Of a DNA stretch of 64,000 nt, positions 27,975-37,168 are shown in pieces. The translations under genes and the position numbers were made by a program. Each line of letters opens with the position of its first letter. Positions within the stretch are counted from its first letter, which is position 1. A model generated the notes under the pieces. The model saw nothing but the letters and a program-made list of their open reading frames with translations, did no database searches and was not told where the DNA came from. The stretch comes from Bradyrhizobium sp. CCGB01 (lineage in GTDB: Bacteria > Pseudomonadota > Alphaproteobacteria > Rhizobiales > Xanthobacteraceae): the NCBI RefSeq assembly GCF_024199795.1, contig NZ_JANADK010000001.1:3100001-3164000 (forward strand), read 5' to 3'.

Positions 27975-28754
27975 CTACTTCCCCACCCATTTCGGCGGAC
28001 GCTTCTCCGAGAACGCCTTGGGGCCTTCGACGTAATCCTGCGAGGCCACCATTGCCTTCACCGCCGGATATTCGCGCTGCTCCTCGATCGCCTGCTCCAG
28101 CGAGACCGCGAGACCCTTCTGGATCGCCTGCTTCGAGGCGCGGATCGACATCGGCGAGTTCTTGGTGATCATCTCCGCCCAGCGCAGCGCGCCCGACAGC
28201 GCCTCGCCCTGTGGCACGACCTCGTTGACGAAGCCGAGCTCATGCCCTTCCTTGGCGCTGACATGGCGCGCGGTGAGGATCATGCCCATGGCGCGCTTCA
28301 GCCCGATCTGGCGCGGCAACCGGTGCAGGCCGCCGGCAAGCGCTGCAAGACCGACGCGCGGCTCGGGCAGGGCGAAGGTCGCGTTCTCGGAAGCGATGAT
28401 CAGGTCGCAGGCGAGCGCGATCTCGAAGCCGCCACCCATGGCAACGCCGTTGACCGCGGCGATGATCGGCTTGTCGCAGTCGAAACGCGCAGTGAGGCCG
28501 GCAAAGCCGCCCTTGTCCCAGCCGCGCTTGCCGCCGGCGGCCTGCCACTTCAGATCGTTGCCGGCGCAGAACGCCTTCTCGCCGGCGCCGGTGACGATCG
28601 CGACCCATTGCTCGGGGTCGGCAGCGAAATCGTCGAACACCTTCTGAAGCTCGAAATGTGCATCGGTGTGGAGCGCGTTGTAAACCTCGGGCCGCGACAG
28701 CGTGACGATCGTGACCGGCCCCTTGCGTTCCACCTTTGAGAATTTCAGCTCCAT
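27975..28754 (-). CDS. Enoyl-CoA hydratase/isomerase (crotonase) 2
   Basis: Crotonase of 259 residues from ATG 28754, which has a GGGAG ribosome site. Oxyanion-hole segments are VTGAGEKAFCAGNDLK and IAAVNGVAMGGGFEIALACD. Catalytic-type glutamate appears in FALPEPRVGLAALAGG, where the second glutamate position is alanine, so hydratase versus isomerase action is open. The C-terminus ends EKRPPKWVGK, common in crotonases. It is convergent with the DUF6285 gene and divergent from the second acyl-CoA dehydrogenase. Confidence 0.88.
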   Translation of the reverse strand: MELKFSKVERKGPVTIVTLSRPEVYNALHTDAHFELQKVFDDFAADPEQWVAIVTGAGEKAFCAGNDLKWQAAGGKRGWDKGGFAGLTARFDCDKPIIAAVNGVAMGGGFEIALACDLIIASENATFALPEPRVGLAALAGGLHRLPRQIGLKRAMGMILTARHVSAKEGHELGFVNEVVPQGEALSGALRWAEMITKNSPMSIRASKQAIQKGLAVSLEQAIEEQREYPAVKAMVASQDYVEGPKAFSEKRPPKWVGK

Positions 28755-28966
28755 CGCGCGCTCCCGCATTTTCTCGTGAAGGAATATTGGCGTCATACTA
28801 CCGCGCGCCAGCACGAGAGCACCATCGAAATGCGCGGGCGCGCCTTGCGCCTGTCACACGCCTCGCTTTGCTTGACTTGCGCGCGCTCTTCTCACCTTAA
28901 TCGTGCGAAGCAAAACGCGCCTAGCGCCTTAACGCAAAACGATAAAATCAATCCGGGAGAGAACCT

Positions 28967-30241
28967 GTGGATTTCTCATTGCCTGCCGATCTCGTCGCCT
29001 ATCTCGGAGAGCTCGACCGTTTCATCGAACGCGAGATCAAGCCGCTCGAGCAAGCCGACGACAACATCCGCTTCTTCGATCATCGCCGCGAATGGGCGCG
29101 CACCGATTTCGAGAATGGCGGCCTGCCGCGCCATGAGTGGGAGGCGCTGCTGCGCAAGGCAAAGGATCTCGCAGACGCCGCCGGCCATCTGCGCTTTCCG
29201 GTGTCGAAGCAGTATGGCGGCAAGGACGGCTCCAACCTCTGGATGGCCGTGATCCGCGAGCATTTTGCGGCGAAGGGCCTTGGCCTGCACAACGACCTCC
29301 AGAACGAGCACTCGATCGTCGGCAATTTTCCCGTCGTCACCATGCTCGACCGCTACGGCCGCGACGACCAGAAGGCGATGATCGACGGCTCGATCAAGGG
29401 CAAGTACCGCATCACCTTTGGATTGACCGAGCCGCATCACGGCTCGGATGCGACCCACATGGAGACGCGCGCGGTGCCGGCGACCCGCGACAACGTCAAG
29501 GGCTGGATCATCAACGGCGAGAAGATGTGGACGACCGGCATGCACGTCGCCACGCATTGTGCGCTGTTCGCGCGCACGTCCGGCAATGACGGCGATGCCC
29601 GCGGCATCACCTGTTTCCTGGTGCCGGCCAAGAGCCATGGCGTCAGGATCGAGGAGTACATGTGGACCTTCAACATGCCGACCGACCATCCCCGCGTCAG
29701 TTTTACGGACGTGTTCGTTCCGGAGGATGCGTTGTTCGGCGAGGTCGGCCGCGGCCTGTCGCTGGCGCAGTGTTTCGTCCACCAGAACCGGATCCGCCAG
29801 GCGGCGAGCTCGCTCGGCGCGGCGGTCTACTGCATCAACGAGAGCGTCAAATACGCGCGTGAGCGAAAGCCGTTCGGCCGGGCGCTCGCGGAGAACCAGG
29901 CGATCCAGTTCCCGCTGGTCGAGCTTGCCACGCAAGCCGAGATGCTGCGCCTGTTGATCCGCAAGACCGCCTGGGAGATGGACCAGCTCACCGAGGAGCA
30001 GATCGAGCGCACGCTCTCCGACCGCGTCTCGATGTGCAACTACTGGGCAAACCGCCTCTGCTGCGAATCCGCCGACCGCGCCATGCAGGTCCACGGCGGC
30101 ATGGGCTACTCACGCCACAAGCCGTTCGAGCACATCTACCGCCACCATCGCCGCTACCGCATCACCGAGGGCAGCGAGGAGATCCAGATGCGCAAGGTGG
30201 CGGGATTTTTGTTCGGGTATATGGGGCCGGGGAAGCATTGA
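28967..30241 (+). CDS. Acyl-CoA dehydrogenase 2
   Basis: FAD-dependent acyl-CoA dehydrogenase of 424 residues from GTG 28967, preceded by GGGAGAG. Motifs include FGLTEPHHGSDATHMET in the middle domain, WIINGEKMWTTGMH, the QNRIRQAASSLGAAVYC helix, RKPFGRALAENQAIQ, and QVHGGMGYS...YRITEGSEEIQ at the C-terminus. It is a conventional member, distinct from the ACAD11-like enzyme at 22603. It should introduce the alpha-beta double bond in an acyl-CoA with electrons passing to ETF. Chain specificity is unknown. Confidence 0.9.
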   Translation: MDFSLPADLVAYLGELDRFIEREIKPLEQADDNIRFFDHRREWARTDFENGGLPRHEWEALLRKAKDLADAAGHLRFPVSKQYGGKDGSNLWMAVIREHFAAKGLGLHNDLQNEHSIVGNFPVVTMLDRYGRDDQKAMIDGSIKGKYRITFGLTEPHHGSDATHMETRAVPATRDNVKGWIINGEKMWTTGMHVATHCALFARTSGNDGDARGITCFLVPAKSHGVRIEEYMWTFNMPTDHPRVSFTDVFVPEDALFGEVGRGLSLAQCFVHQNRIRQAASSLGAAVYCINESVKYARERKPFGRALAENQAIQFPLVELATQAEMLRLLIRKTAWEMDQLTEEQIERTLSDRVSMCNYWANRLCCESADRAMQVHGGMGYSRHKPFEHIYRHHRRYRITEGSEEIQMRKVAGFLFGYMGPGKH

Positions 30242-30257
30242 GGCTTGCACCGGCATC

Positions 30258-30347
30258 GTAGGGTGGGCAAAGCGCGAGCGTGCCCACCAGCTCTCTCGTA
30301 ATCGAAGAATGGTGGGCACGGCGCTTTGCGCCTTTTTCCCACCCTAC
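30258..30347. repeat. Palindromic repeat family B, copy 4
   Basis: GTAGGGTGGGCAAAG and its reverse complement (one T-run variation), 16 bp after the acyl-CoA dehydrogenase stop, beside a family E copy in the same convergent gap. Confidence 0.84.
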
Positions 30348-30381
30348 GGTACTGCCGGCGTTGCTGCTTATTTCTCCCCGA

Positions 30382-30515
30382 CGTCGTCCCCGCGAACGCG
30401 GGGACCCATAACCACAGGGAGAAGTTCGGGGCGAGCCGGTCACTCCGAGCCCTCGCAAAACTCGATCCTGTGGTTATGGGTCCCGGGCTCGCGCTGCGCG
30501 CGCCCCGGGACGACG
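30382..30515. repeat. Palindromic repeat family E, copy 1
   Basis: CGTCGTCCCCGCGAACGCGG with GGGACCCATAACCACAGG on one side; CCTGTGGTTATGGGTCCC and a GGGACGACGG end on the other. It lies 6 bp from the stop of the convergent ligase gene. A second copy is at 53590-53714. Confidence 0.82.
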
Positions 30516-30521
30516 GCGGGG

Positions 30522-32102
30522 CTAATTCACCCGCCGGTCCTTCCCCGTCCAATACGGCTCGCGCAATTGCCGCCGCAGGATCTTGCCCGAGGGATTGCGC
30601 GGCAGGGCCGGCAGAAACTCTACGCTCTTCGGCGTCTTGAAGCCGGCGATGCGCTCGCGGGTGAAGTTGATGATGTCGGTGGCGGTCGCCTGCTTGCCCG
30701 GCTTCATCACCACGACCGCCTTCACGGCTTCGCCCCATTTGTCATCGGGCACACCGATCACGGCGGCTTCGGCGACGTCGGGATGATCGCACAGCGCGCT
30801 CTCGACCTCGGCCGGATAGATGTTCTCGCCGCCCGAGATGATCATGTCCTTGATGCGGTCGTGGATGTAGAGATAGCCGTCCTCGTCCATGTAGCCGGCA
30901 TCGCCGGTGCGCAGCCAGCCGTCGGCGCGCAGCGTCGCGGCGGTCGCCTCAGGCAAATTCCAGTAGCCGGCCATGTTGTGGTCCGAGCGCGTTGCGATTT
31001 CACCGACCTGCCGCGGCGGCAGCGGCTTGCCGTCGGGATCTAGGATCGCGAGCTCCACGCCCGCCAGCGCCTTTCCAGCCGAGCGCATCCGCTCGAGGCC
31101 CTCGACGTGATCCTCCGGCGGCAATGCGACGATGGTCCCGGTCGTCTCCGTCATGCCGTAGAGTTGCACGAACCCGCATTTGAAGATTTCGATGCATTCC
31201 TTCAGCAGTGCCGCCGGAATAGGCGAGGCGCCATAGAGCATGTATTTCAGCCGCGAGAAATCCATGGTCTTCGCGCGCGGTTGCCGCACCACGAATTGCA
31301 TCGCCGCCGGCACCATGAACAGCTTCGTGATGCCGAATTGCTCGAAGAAGTCGAGCACCTTGGTCGGATCGAACTCGCGTGCGATCACGCTGCGCGCACC
31401 GTGGCCGAGTCCCACAACGCCCCAGCCGGAGCCGCCGATATGAAAGATCGGCATCGCGACCAGCGAGACGTCGTCGGTCGACCACCTGTTCCATTCCGGC
31501 GTGTCCGCGCCGCTCCCGGCCTGCAGCAGGCTGTTGAAGTTCGAATGCGTCAGCATCGCGCCCTTCGGCTTGCCCGTGGTGCCGGAGGTGTAGAGCTGCA
31601 TCGCGATATCCTGTGGGGTGATCGGGACCCTCGGATCATCGCTGCTCTGTGCATCCCGCCAGCCCGCAAAATCCTGCCATTCCGGCGCGCCGCCCTCGGT
31701 CGTGATGATGGTACGGACGCCGGGCAGCTTGTCCCTGATCTGATGGACTTGCGCGATGAATTCCGGCCCGACGAACAGCACCGGGGCCTTGCAGTCGGCG
31801 ACGATGAAGGCAACCTCGGGCCCGGCGAGCCGCCAGTTCACCGGCGCCATCACCACACCGGCCTTCATCGCGCCCATCAGTAGTTCGAAATAGAGGTCGC
31901 TGTTCTTGCCGAGATAGGCGATCCGGTCGCCCTTCTTCACGCCCATCGCGATCAGCGCGTTGGCGACCTTGTTGGTCCTGACGTCGAATTCGGCAAAGCT
32001 GGTGAGGCGGCCCTCGAACTCATAGGCGATCGCATCGCCGCGGCTCTTCGCGCGCTCGCGCACCATGTCGGCGAGGTTCGCCAATGGCTGTGTGGTGGAC
32101 AT
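30522..32102 (-). CDS. Acyl-CoA ligase (AMP-forming, FadD-like) 1
   Basis: Adenylate-forming enzyme of 526 residues from ATG 32102, which has GGGAGAG upstream. The ATP-binding P-loop is LYTSGTTGKPKGAM, the adenylate motif is YGMTETTG, the hinge aspartate lies in RTGDAGYMDEDGYLYIHDR and the C-terminal domain has SGGENIYPAEVES and the catalytic lysine in NPSGKILRRQLREPYW. It activates a carboxylic acid to its CoA thioester at the start of the local beta-oxidation genes. Short, medium or cyclic acids are all possible. An SDR gene lies 78 bp upstream on the same strand. Confidence 0.92.
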   Translation of the reverse strand: MSTTQPLANLADMVRERAKSRGDAIAYEFEGRLTSFAEFDVRTNKVANALIAMGVKKGDRIAYLGKNSDLYFELLMGAMKAGVVMAPVNWRLAGPEVAFIVADCKAPVLFVGPEFIAQVHQIRDKLPGVRTIITTEGGAPEWQDFAGWRDAQSSDDPRVPITPQDIAMQLYTSGTTGKPKGAMLTHSNFNSLLQAGSGADTPEWNRWSTDDVSLVAMPIFHIGGSGWGVVGLGHGARSVIAREFDPTKVLDFFEQFGITKLFMVPAAMQFVVRQPRAKTMDFSRLKYMLYGASPIPAALLKECIEIFKCGFVQLYGMTETTGTIVALPPEDHVEGLERMRSAGKALAGVELAILDPDGKPLPPRQVGEIATRSDHNMAGYWNLPEATAATLRADGWLRTGDAGYMDEDGYLYIHDRIKDMIISGGENIYPAEVESALCDHPDVAEAAVIGVPDDKWGEAVKAVVVMKPGKQATATDIINFTRERIAGFKTPKSVEFLPALPRNPSGKILRRQLREPYWTGKDRRVN

Positions 32103-32180
32103 GTCTCTCCCGTGGCGTTTTGTTTTTATACCGCGGAGTGTGGCGTCATCCGGGGGCAAAGACAATACGGGAGAGGAAGA

Positions 32181-33053
32181 TCACCCTCGTTTCGCCCGGT
32201 CCTTCTCGTTCTGCGCCATGATGCTCTCGCGCGCGGTCTTCCAGTCGTCGTCGCTCCAGTCGCGGAGCTGGTAGAAATTGCCGCCCATGGCGAGCGCCTG
32301 TGCGCCGTCCATGGCGATGGTCTCGCCGGTGATCCAGTCGCAGCCACCGGAGATCAGGAACACCGCGAGGTTCTGCAACTCCTCCATGGTGCCGACGCGG
32401 CCCATCGGATTCATCGCCCTGGTGCGCGCGCCGGCTTCGTCGCCCGGCTTGATGCGCTTGCTCATGCCCTCGGTCGGGATCTCGCCCGGCGCGATCGTGT
32501 TGAGGCGGATGCCGTACCGGCCCCATTCGGTCGCGAGCGACATCGTCATGGCGTGGATCGCCGACTTGCTCATCGCCGACGGCACGACGTAAGGCGAGCC
32601 GTTGCGCACCCAGGTCACGGTGATTGACACGACATTGCCGGGCTGTTTCAGCGCGATCCAGCGCTTGCCGACCGCATGCGTGACATAGAACGTGCCGTGC
32701 ATGACGATGTTGGCGACGGCATCGAAGCCGCGCGGCGAGAGCTCTTCGCTGCGCGAGATGAAATTGCCGGCGGCGTTGTTGATGAGGTCGGTGAGGGGCG
32801 CCTCGCGAAAGATGGTCTCGACCATCTCCTCGACCGCGAGCGCGTTGCGGATGTCGACGCCGTGGCTGGTGACGCGGCCGCCATACTGATCCATCAGCTC
32901 GGTCGCGGTCTCGTCGCAGACGATCTTGCGCCGGCCGCAGATATGCACCTCGGCGCCGAGCTGAAGGAAGCGCGCCGCCATCGACTTGCCGAGCCCGGTC
33001 CCGCCGCCGGTCACGAGAATGCGGCGTCCAGCCAGAAGATTTTCCTTGAACAT
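32181..33053 (-). CDS. SDR-family reductase, 2,4-dienoyl-CoA reductase-like
   Basis: Short-chain dehydrogenase fold of 290 residues with GGGTGLGKSMA cofactor loop and NNAAGNF. Instead of the usual YxxxK it has SAMSK within VVPSAMSKSAIHAM, followed by ATEWGRYGIRLNTIAPGEI; this SxxxK arrangement and flanking sequence match animal mitochondrial 2,4-dienoyl-CoA reductases. It would remove double bonds of polyunsaturated acyl-CoAs using NADPH. The gene is divergent from crotonase 3 and upstream of acyl-CoA ligase 1 on the same strand. GGGAGAAAC precedes ATG 33053. Confidence 0.85.
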   Translation of the reverse strand: MFKENLLAGRRILVTGGGTGLGKSMAARFLQLGAEVHICGRRKIVCDETATELMDQYGGRVTSHGVDIRNALAVEEMVETIFREAPLTDLINNAAGNFISRSEELSPRGFDAVANIVMHGTFYVTHAVGKRWIALKQPGNVVSITVTWVRNGSPYVVPSAMSKSAIHAMTMSLATEWGRYGIRLNTIAPGEIPTEGMSKRIKPGDEAGARTRAMNPMGRVGTMEELQNLAVFLISGGCDWITGETIAMDGAQALAMGGNFYQLRDWSDDDWKTARESIMAQNEKDRAKRG

Positions 33054-33078
33054 GGCTGTTTCTCCCGTACGGATTGTC

Positions 33079-33098
33079 AGTTAATTGGTCGATTGACT
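33079..33098. promoter_or_regulatory. Candidate operator between dienoyl-CoA reductase-like SDR and crotonase 3
   Basis: AGTTAATTG-GT-CGATTGACT is an inverted repeat with 9-bp arms (7 of 9 matching) in the 105-bp gap between divergent genes. TetR-type regulators of fatty acid catabolism bind sites of this shape; none is encoded in the window, so the assignment is only positional. Confidence 0.35.
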
Positions 33099-33158
33099 AA
33101 ATCCGGCCGCCGTCTTCCTGTAAAGCGGCACCGAACAAGAACAGGGGAGAATTCATCC

Positions 33159-33968
33159 ATGGAAGAGCGCGTCTCGATCTCGATCTCGGAAGGCGTCGCC
33201 GACGTGCGTCTGGTGCGTGCGGACAAGATGAATGCGCTCGATCAGGCCATGTTCGAGGCCCTTGTCGCGGCAACCGAGCGGCTTTCGAAGGAAAAGGGCG
33301 TGCGTGTCGTCGTGCTCTCGGGCGAAGGCCGCGCCTTCTGCGCCGGTCTCGACATGGGGCGTTTTGCCGCCATGAAGGAGAAGGGCGGCAACGGAATTCC
33401 GGGTGGCGAAAATCGCGATCTCACCAAGCGGACGCATGGGCAAGCAAACTTTCCGCAGCAGGCGGTATGGGGATGGCGCCAGCTTCCGGTTCCCGTCATC
33501 GCAGCCGTGCACGGCGTCGCTTTCGGCGGCGGCTTCCAGCTCTCGCTCGGCGCCGACATGCGCTTCCTCTCGCCCGATGCGCGGATGTCGGTGATGGAGA
33601 TCAAATGGGGCCTCGTTCCGGACATGGCGGGAACGCCGATCCTCGCAAGTCTCGTGCGCGACGACATTTTGCGCGATCTCACCTATACTGGCCGCATCTT
33701 CTCCGCGCAGGAGGCGATGACCTACGGTCTCGCGACGCGCATCTGCGACGACCCGCGCGCCACGGCACTCGAAGTCGCGCGCGAGATCGCCGGCAAGAGC
33801 CCGGATGCGATCCGTGCGGCGAAGCGTCTGCTGAACAATCTCTCGGTCGATCCGGGTCCCGCGCTGCTCGCGGAGTCCGTCGAGCAGCAGAAGCTGATCG
33901 GCAGCGCCAACCAGACCGAGGCGGTGCGCTCCAATCTGGAGAAGCGCGCGGCGAAGTATGCGGACTAG
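33159..33968 (+). CDS. Enoyl-CoA hydratase/isomerase (crotonase) 3
   Basis: Crotonase of 269 residues from ATG 33159, preceded by AGGGGAG. Oxyanion-hole segments are VVLSGEGRAFCAGLDMG and VIAAVHGVAFGGGFQLSLGAD. The catalytic region reads MEIKWGLVPDMAGTPIL, so the hydratase glutamates are replaced by an aspartate pattern seen in isomerase-type members. It is divergent from the dienoyl-CoA reductase-like SDR and upstream of acyl-CoA ligase 2 on the same strand. The substrate is not determined. Confidence 0.88.
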   Translation: MEERVSISISEGVADVRLVRADKMNALDQAMFEALVAATERLSKEKGVRVVVLSGEGRAFCAGLDMGRFAAMKEKGGNGIPGGENRDLTKRTHGQANFPQQAVWGWRQLPVPVIAAVHGVAFGGGFQLSLGADMRFLSPDARMSVMEIKWGLVPDMAGTPILASLVRDDILRDLTYTGRIFSAQEAMTYGLATRICDDPRATALEVAREIAGKSPDAIRAAKRLLNNLSVDPGPALLAESVEQQKLIGSANQTEAVRSNLEKRAAKYAD

Positions 33969-33973
33969 CTTTC

Positions 33974-34055
33974 CGTCGTTCCGGGATGGTCCGAAGGACC
34001 AGACCCGGAACCTCGAGATTTCGGGTTCGATGCTGCGCATCGCCCCGGAATGACG
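33974..34055. repeat. Palindromic repeat family I
   Basis: CGTCGTTCCGGG and CCCCGGAATGACG ends with GACCCGGAACCTCGAGATT in the middle. It lies 5 bp after the crotonase 3 stop, in the gap before acyl-CoA ligase 2. Confidence 0.75.
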
Positions 34056-34080
34056 AACACAACAACAAAGAAAAACAAAA

Positions 34081-35625
34081 ATGAGCGAAGCGTCAAAGTT
34101 CCTCGGCATCGTCTCCGGCGACCGCCGCCGCAATCATGCGGAGGTAGCCAGCCGCGCCGATCGCATCGCCTCCGGCCTTGCCAAAATCGGCGTCAAGCAG
34201 GGCGATTGCGTCTGCATGCTGATGCGCAACGACATTGCCTTCCTCGAAGCCGCCTACGCCGCAATGCGGCTCGGTGCCTATGGCGTGCCGATCAACTGGC
34301 ACTTCAAGCCGGAGGAGATCAACTACATCCTCGGGGATACCGGAACGTCAGTCCTGATCGGACATGCCGACATGCTGCACGCCTTGCGCGATGCGATTCC
34401 GAAGGGCGTCACCGTGCTCAGCGTGCCGACGCCGCCGGAGATTTTGTTCAGCTACAAGATCGATCCCGATCACCTGAAGACGCCGGCCTTCGCGATCGAT
34501 TTCGAATCCTGGCTCGCGCAACACCCGCCCTACGACGGGCCGGTCGTGCCGCAGCCCATGAACATGATCTACACCTCGGGGACGACAGGCCATCCCAAGG
34601 GCGTCCGGCGCAATGCGCCCACGCCGGAACAGGCGGCGGCCGCGGAGCGCATGCGTGCGATGATCTATGGCCTCAAGCCCGGCGCCCGCACGATCCTGCC
34701 GGGCCCGCTCTATCATTCCGCGCCGAACTCGTTCGGCATCCGCGCCGGCAAGCTCGGCGGCGCGCTGGTGCTGATGCCGCGCTTCGAGGCGGAAGAATTC
34801 CTCCAGTTGATCGAGCGGTACAAGATCGACACCATCTTCATGGTGCCGACCATGTTCATCCGCCTGATGAAATTGCCGGAGAAAGTTCGCAGGAAATACG
34901 ACGTCTCCTCGCTGCGCCACATCATTCATGCCGCAGCTCCCTGTCCGGCCGAAGTCAAGCGCGCGATGATCGAATGGTGGGGGCCGGTGATCTACGAATT
35001 CTACGGCTCGACCGAATCCGGCGCCGTCACCTTCGCGACCTCCGAGGATGCGCTGAAGAAGCCTGGAACGGTCGGCAGGATCTCGCCAGGCGCCGAACTG
35101 CGCTTCATCGGTGACGACGGAAGGGAGCTGCCGGTGGGCGAGATCGGTGAGATCTATTCCCGCATGGCGGAGATGGCCGATTTCACCTACCACAACAAGG
35201 CGGAAAAGCGCGCCGAGATCGACCGCGACGGTTTCATCACCTCCGGCGACGTCGGTTACCTCGATGAGGACGGCTATGTCTTCATCTGCGACCGCAAGCG
35301 CGACATGGTGATCTCGGGCGGCGTCAATATCTATCCAGCGGAGATCGAATCCGTGCTGCACGCGGTGCCCGGCGTGCATGATTGCGCGGTGTTCGGCATC
35401 CCCGATACCGAGTTCGGCGAGGCGCTGATGGCCGTGGTCGAGCCGCAGTCCGGCATCACGCTCGATGCCGCCGATGTCCGTGCGCGCCTGAAGACCTCCC
35501 TCGCGGACTACAAGGTGCCCAAGCACATCGAGATCCGCAGCGGCTTGCCGCGCGAAGACTCCGGAAAGATCTTCAAGCGCCGCCTCCGCGACCCCTATTG
35601 GGAGCGCGCGGGACGGAAGATTTGA
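34081..35625 (+). CDS. Acyl-CoA synthetase (AMP-forming) 2
   Basis: Adenylate-forming ligase of 514 residues. The P-loop is IYTSGTTGHPKGVRRN, the adenylate motif is EFYGSTESGAVT, the hinge region is SGDVGYLDEDGYVFICDRK and the C-terminal GGVNIYPAEIES and SGKIFKRRLRDPYW carry the catalytic lysine. The N-terminus is short compared with FadD. It is flanked by crotonase genes on the same strand and should make an acyl-CoA for them. Two dissimilar ligases within 5 kb suggest two different acids. Start at ATG 34081; the ribosome site is weak. Confidence 0.9.
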   Translation: MSEASKFLGIVSGDRRRNHAEVASRADRIASGLAKIGVKQGDCVCMLMRNDIAFLEAAYAAMRLGAYGVPINWHFKPEEINYILGDTGTSVLIGHADMLHALRDAIPKGVTVLSVPTPPEILFSYKIDPDHLKTPAFAIDFESWLAQHPPYDGPVVPQPMNMIYTSGTTGHPKGVRRNAPTPEQAAAAERMRAMIYGLKPGARTILPGPLYHSAPNSFGIRAGKLGGALVLMPRFEAEEFLQLIERYKIDTIFMVPTMFIRLMKLPEKVRRKYDVSSLRHIIHAAAPCPAEVKRAMIEWWGPVIYEFYGSTESGAVTFATSEDALKKPGTVGRISPGAELRFIGDDGRELPVGEIGEIYSRMAEMADFTYHNKAEKRAEIDRDGFITSGDVGYLDEDGYVFICDRKRDMVISGGVNIYPAEIESVLHAVPGVHDCAVFGIPDTEFGEALMAVVEPQSGITLDAADVRARLKTSLADYKVPKHIEIRSGLPREDSGKIFKRRLRDPYWERAGRKI

Positions 35626-35638
35626 CAGTTCGTAGCCC

Positions 35639-35715
35639 GTAGCCCGGGTGAGCGAAGCGATACCCGGGACGGTGAGAGCTAAAATCCCGGATGTCGCTAC
35701 GCTCATCCGGGCTAC
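35639..35715. repeat. Palindromic repeat family F
   Basis: GTAGCCCGGGTGAGCGAAGC and GCTACGCTCATCCGGGCTAC ends with TACCCGGGA/ATCCCGGATGTC inner arms. It lies 13 bp after the acyl-CoA synthetase 2 stop and 17 bp before crotonase 4. Confidence 0.82.
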
Positions 35716-35732
35716 AAAAGAGGGGGACTCCC

Positions 35733-36539
35733 ATGAGCGACGCAGGTGCGGATACGACCAAGGAAGTCCTCTATGAGGTCGCCGATCACATCGCGACCAT
35801 CACGCTGAACGCGCCGGAGCGCATGAACACGATCTCCGGCCCGATGCTGAACGATCTGGCGCGGCTGCTGACCGAGGCCAACGAGGACAAGAACGTCCGT
35901 GTCGTGATCCTCACCGGCAAGGGCAGGGCGTTCTGCGCGGGCCTCGACCTCCGCAAGGAGCGCGACGGCAACGGCCTCAGCGCCGCCTCGTCGCCGACCA
36001 CGATCAACCTCCGCAACACGCCGCCGACGGTCTTGCAGGCGATGGACAAGCCGACCATCTGCGCCGTCAATGGCGGCGCCGCCGGCTACGGCATGGACAC
36101 CGCGCTCGGTTGCGATATCCGCATCATGGCGGAGTCCTCAAAGCTTGCCGCCGCCTTCGTCAAGCGCGGCGTCGTGCCGGAATCCGGCGGCACCTGGCTG
36201 CTGCCGCGGATGCTCGGCTGGGCCAAGGCCTCCGAGCTGATCTTTACCGGCCGCACGCTCAGCGCGCGCGAGTGCCTGGAGTGGGGCCTCGCCAACGAGG
36301 TCGTGCCGGACGCCGACCTGATGAACCGCGTCCACGCCATTGCCCGCGAGATCGCCGCCAACGCGCCGCTCGCGGTGCAGGCCTCCAAGCGCATGATGCG
36401 GATGGGGATGAACGAGAACTTCTCCGATCATGTCCACCACGTCTATCTCCAGCTCCTGCCGCTGTTCAAGACTCAGGACATGGCCGAGGGCATGAAGGCC
36501 TTCATGGAGAAGCGCGAGCCGAAGTTCGAAGGGCGGTAG
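35733..36539 (+). CDS. Enoyl-CoA hydratase/isomerase (crotonase) 4
   Basis: Crotonase of 268 residues from ATG 35733, preceded by GAGGGGGAC; an earlier in-frame ATG lies inside the palindromic repeat and was rejected. Oxyanion-hole segments are VILTGKGRAFCAGLDLR and ICAVNGGAAGYGMDTALGCD, and AAFVKRGVVPESGGTWLLPR carries the catalytic-type glutamate. It follows acyl-CoA synthetase 2 on the same strand and is the last gene of the acyl-CoA island. Confidence 0.9.
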   Translation: MSDAGADTTKEVLYEVADHIATITLNAPERMNTISGPMLNDLARLLTEANEDKNVRVVILTGKGRAFCAGLDLRKERDGNGLSAASSPTTINLRNTPPTVLQAMDKPTICAVNGGAAGYGMDTALGCDIRIMAESSKLAAAFVKRGVVPESGGTWLLPRMLGWAKASELIFTGRTLSARECLEWGLANEVVPDADLMNRVHAIAREIAANAPLAVQASKRMMRMGMNENFSDHVHHVYLQLLPLFKTQDMAEGMKAFMEKREPKFEGR

Positions 36540-36627
36540 GCGTCGTCGTGCGGTCCGGGCTACGCCGTCCTAGCAGGGACAGATTTCGTCCCTATATAGG
36601 TGGCGTCACTGTCTCGCGGATCATCCC

Positions 36628-37032
36628 ATGGCTCCCGTTTCCATCCTGCTCAACCTGCTCTGGATCCTCATCGGCGGCGCCTGGATGGCGTTCGGCTGGC
36701 TGGTCGCCGCGGTCATCATGGCCGTCACCATCATTGGCCTGCCGTGGGCGCGGGCGGCGTTCAACATCGCGGTCTACACGCTGCTGCCGTTCGGCTCGAG
36801 GGCGGTCAGCCGCTACGAGGTCACCGGCGAGAGCGATATCGGCACCGGTCCGCTCGGGGTGATCGGCAACATCATCTGGTTCGTGCTCGCCGGCTGGTGG
36901 CTGGCACTCGGCCATCTCCTGACCGCTCTGGTCCTCGCGGTCACCATCATCGGCATCCCGTTCGCCTGGGCCCATCTGAAGCTCGCCGGGATCGCGCTCT
37001 GGCCGATCGGCAAAGTGATCGTGCCGGTCTAG
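36628..37032 (+). CDS. YccF-domain inner-membrane protein
   Basis: A 134-residue membrane protein with two related halves, each a hydrophobic stretch ending in VTIIGLPWARAAFNIA or VTIIGIPFAWAHLKLA; this internal duplication is the YccF (DUF307) pattern. Four hydrophobic segments are visible. It contains PFGSRAV after the first repeat. The physiological role of the family is not established. It appears to be a single gene with its own promoter region of about 90 bp. Confidence 0.88.
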   Translation: MAPVSILLNLLWILIGGAWMAFGWLVAAVIMAVTIIGLPWARAAFNIAVYTLLPFGSRAVSRYEVTGESDIGTGPLGVIGNIIWFVLAGWWLALGHLLTALVLAVTIIGIPFAWAHLKLAGIALWPIGKVIVPV

Positions 37033-37168
37033 AGCTCTCGGCTCGCAGGCTTCAGCTTTTGGAGATGAAGCGGACGTTTGCCGTGCCTGATCCTCATTGG
37101 CGGCTTGTGACCCAAAGACGACGTAGGGCGGGAACGCGCTGAAACCGGCTTCTGACCCGAAGCGCCCA

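Noticed and set aside
37060..37160. Possible fragment of another dispersed repeat (GAAGCGGACGTTTGCCG and TGTGACCCAAAGACG text)
   Set aside because: No inverted arms and no second copy in the window to compare with; memory of similar text in other genomes is not enough.
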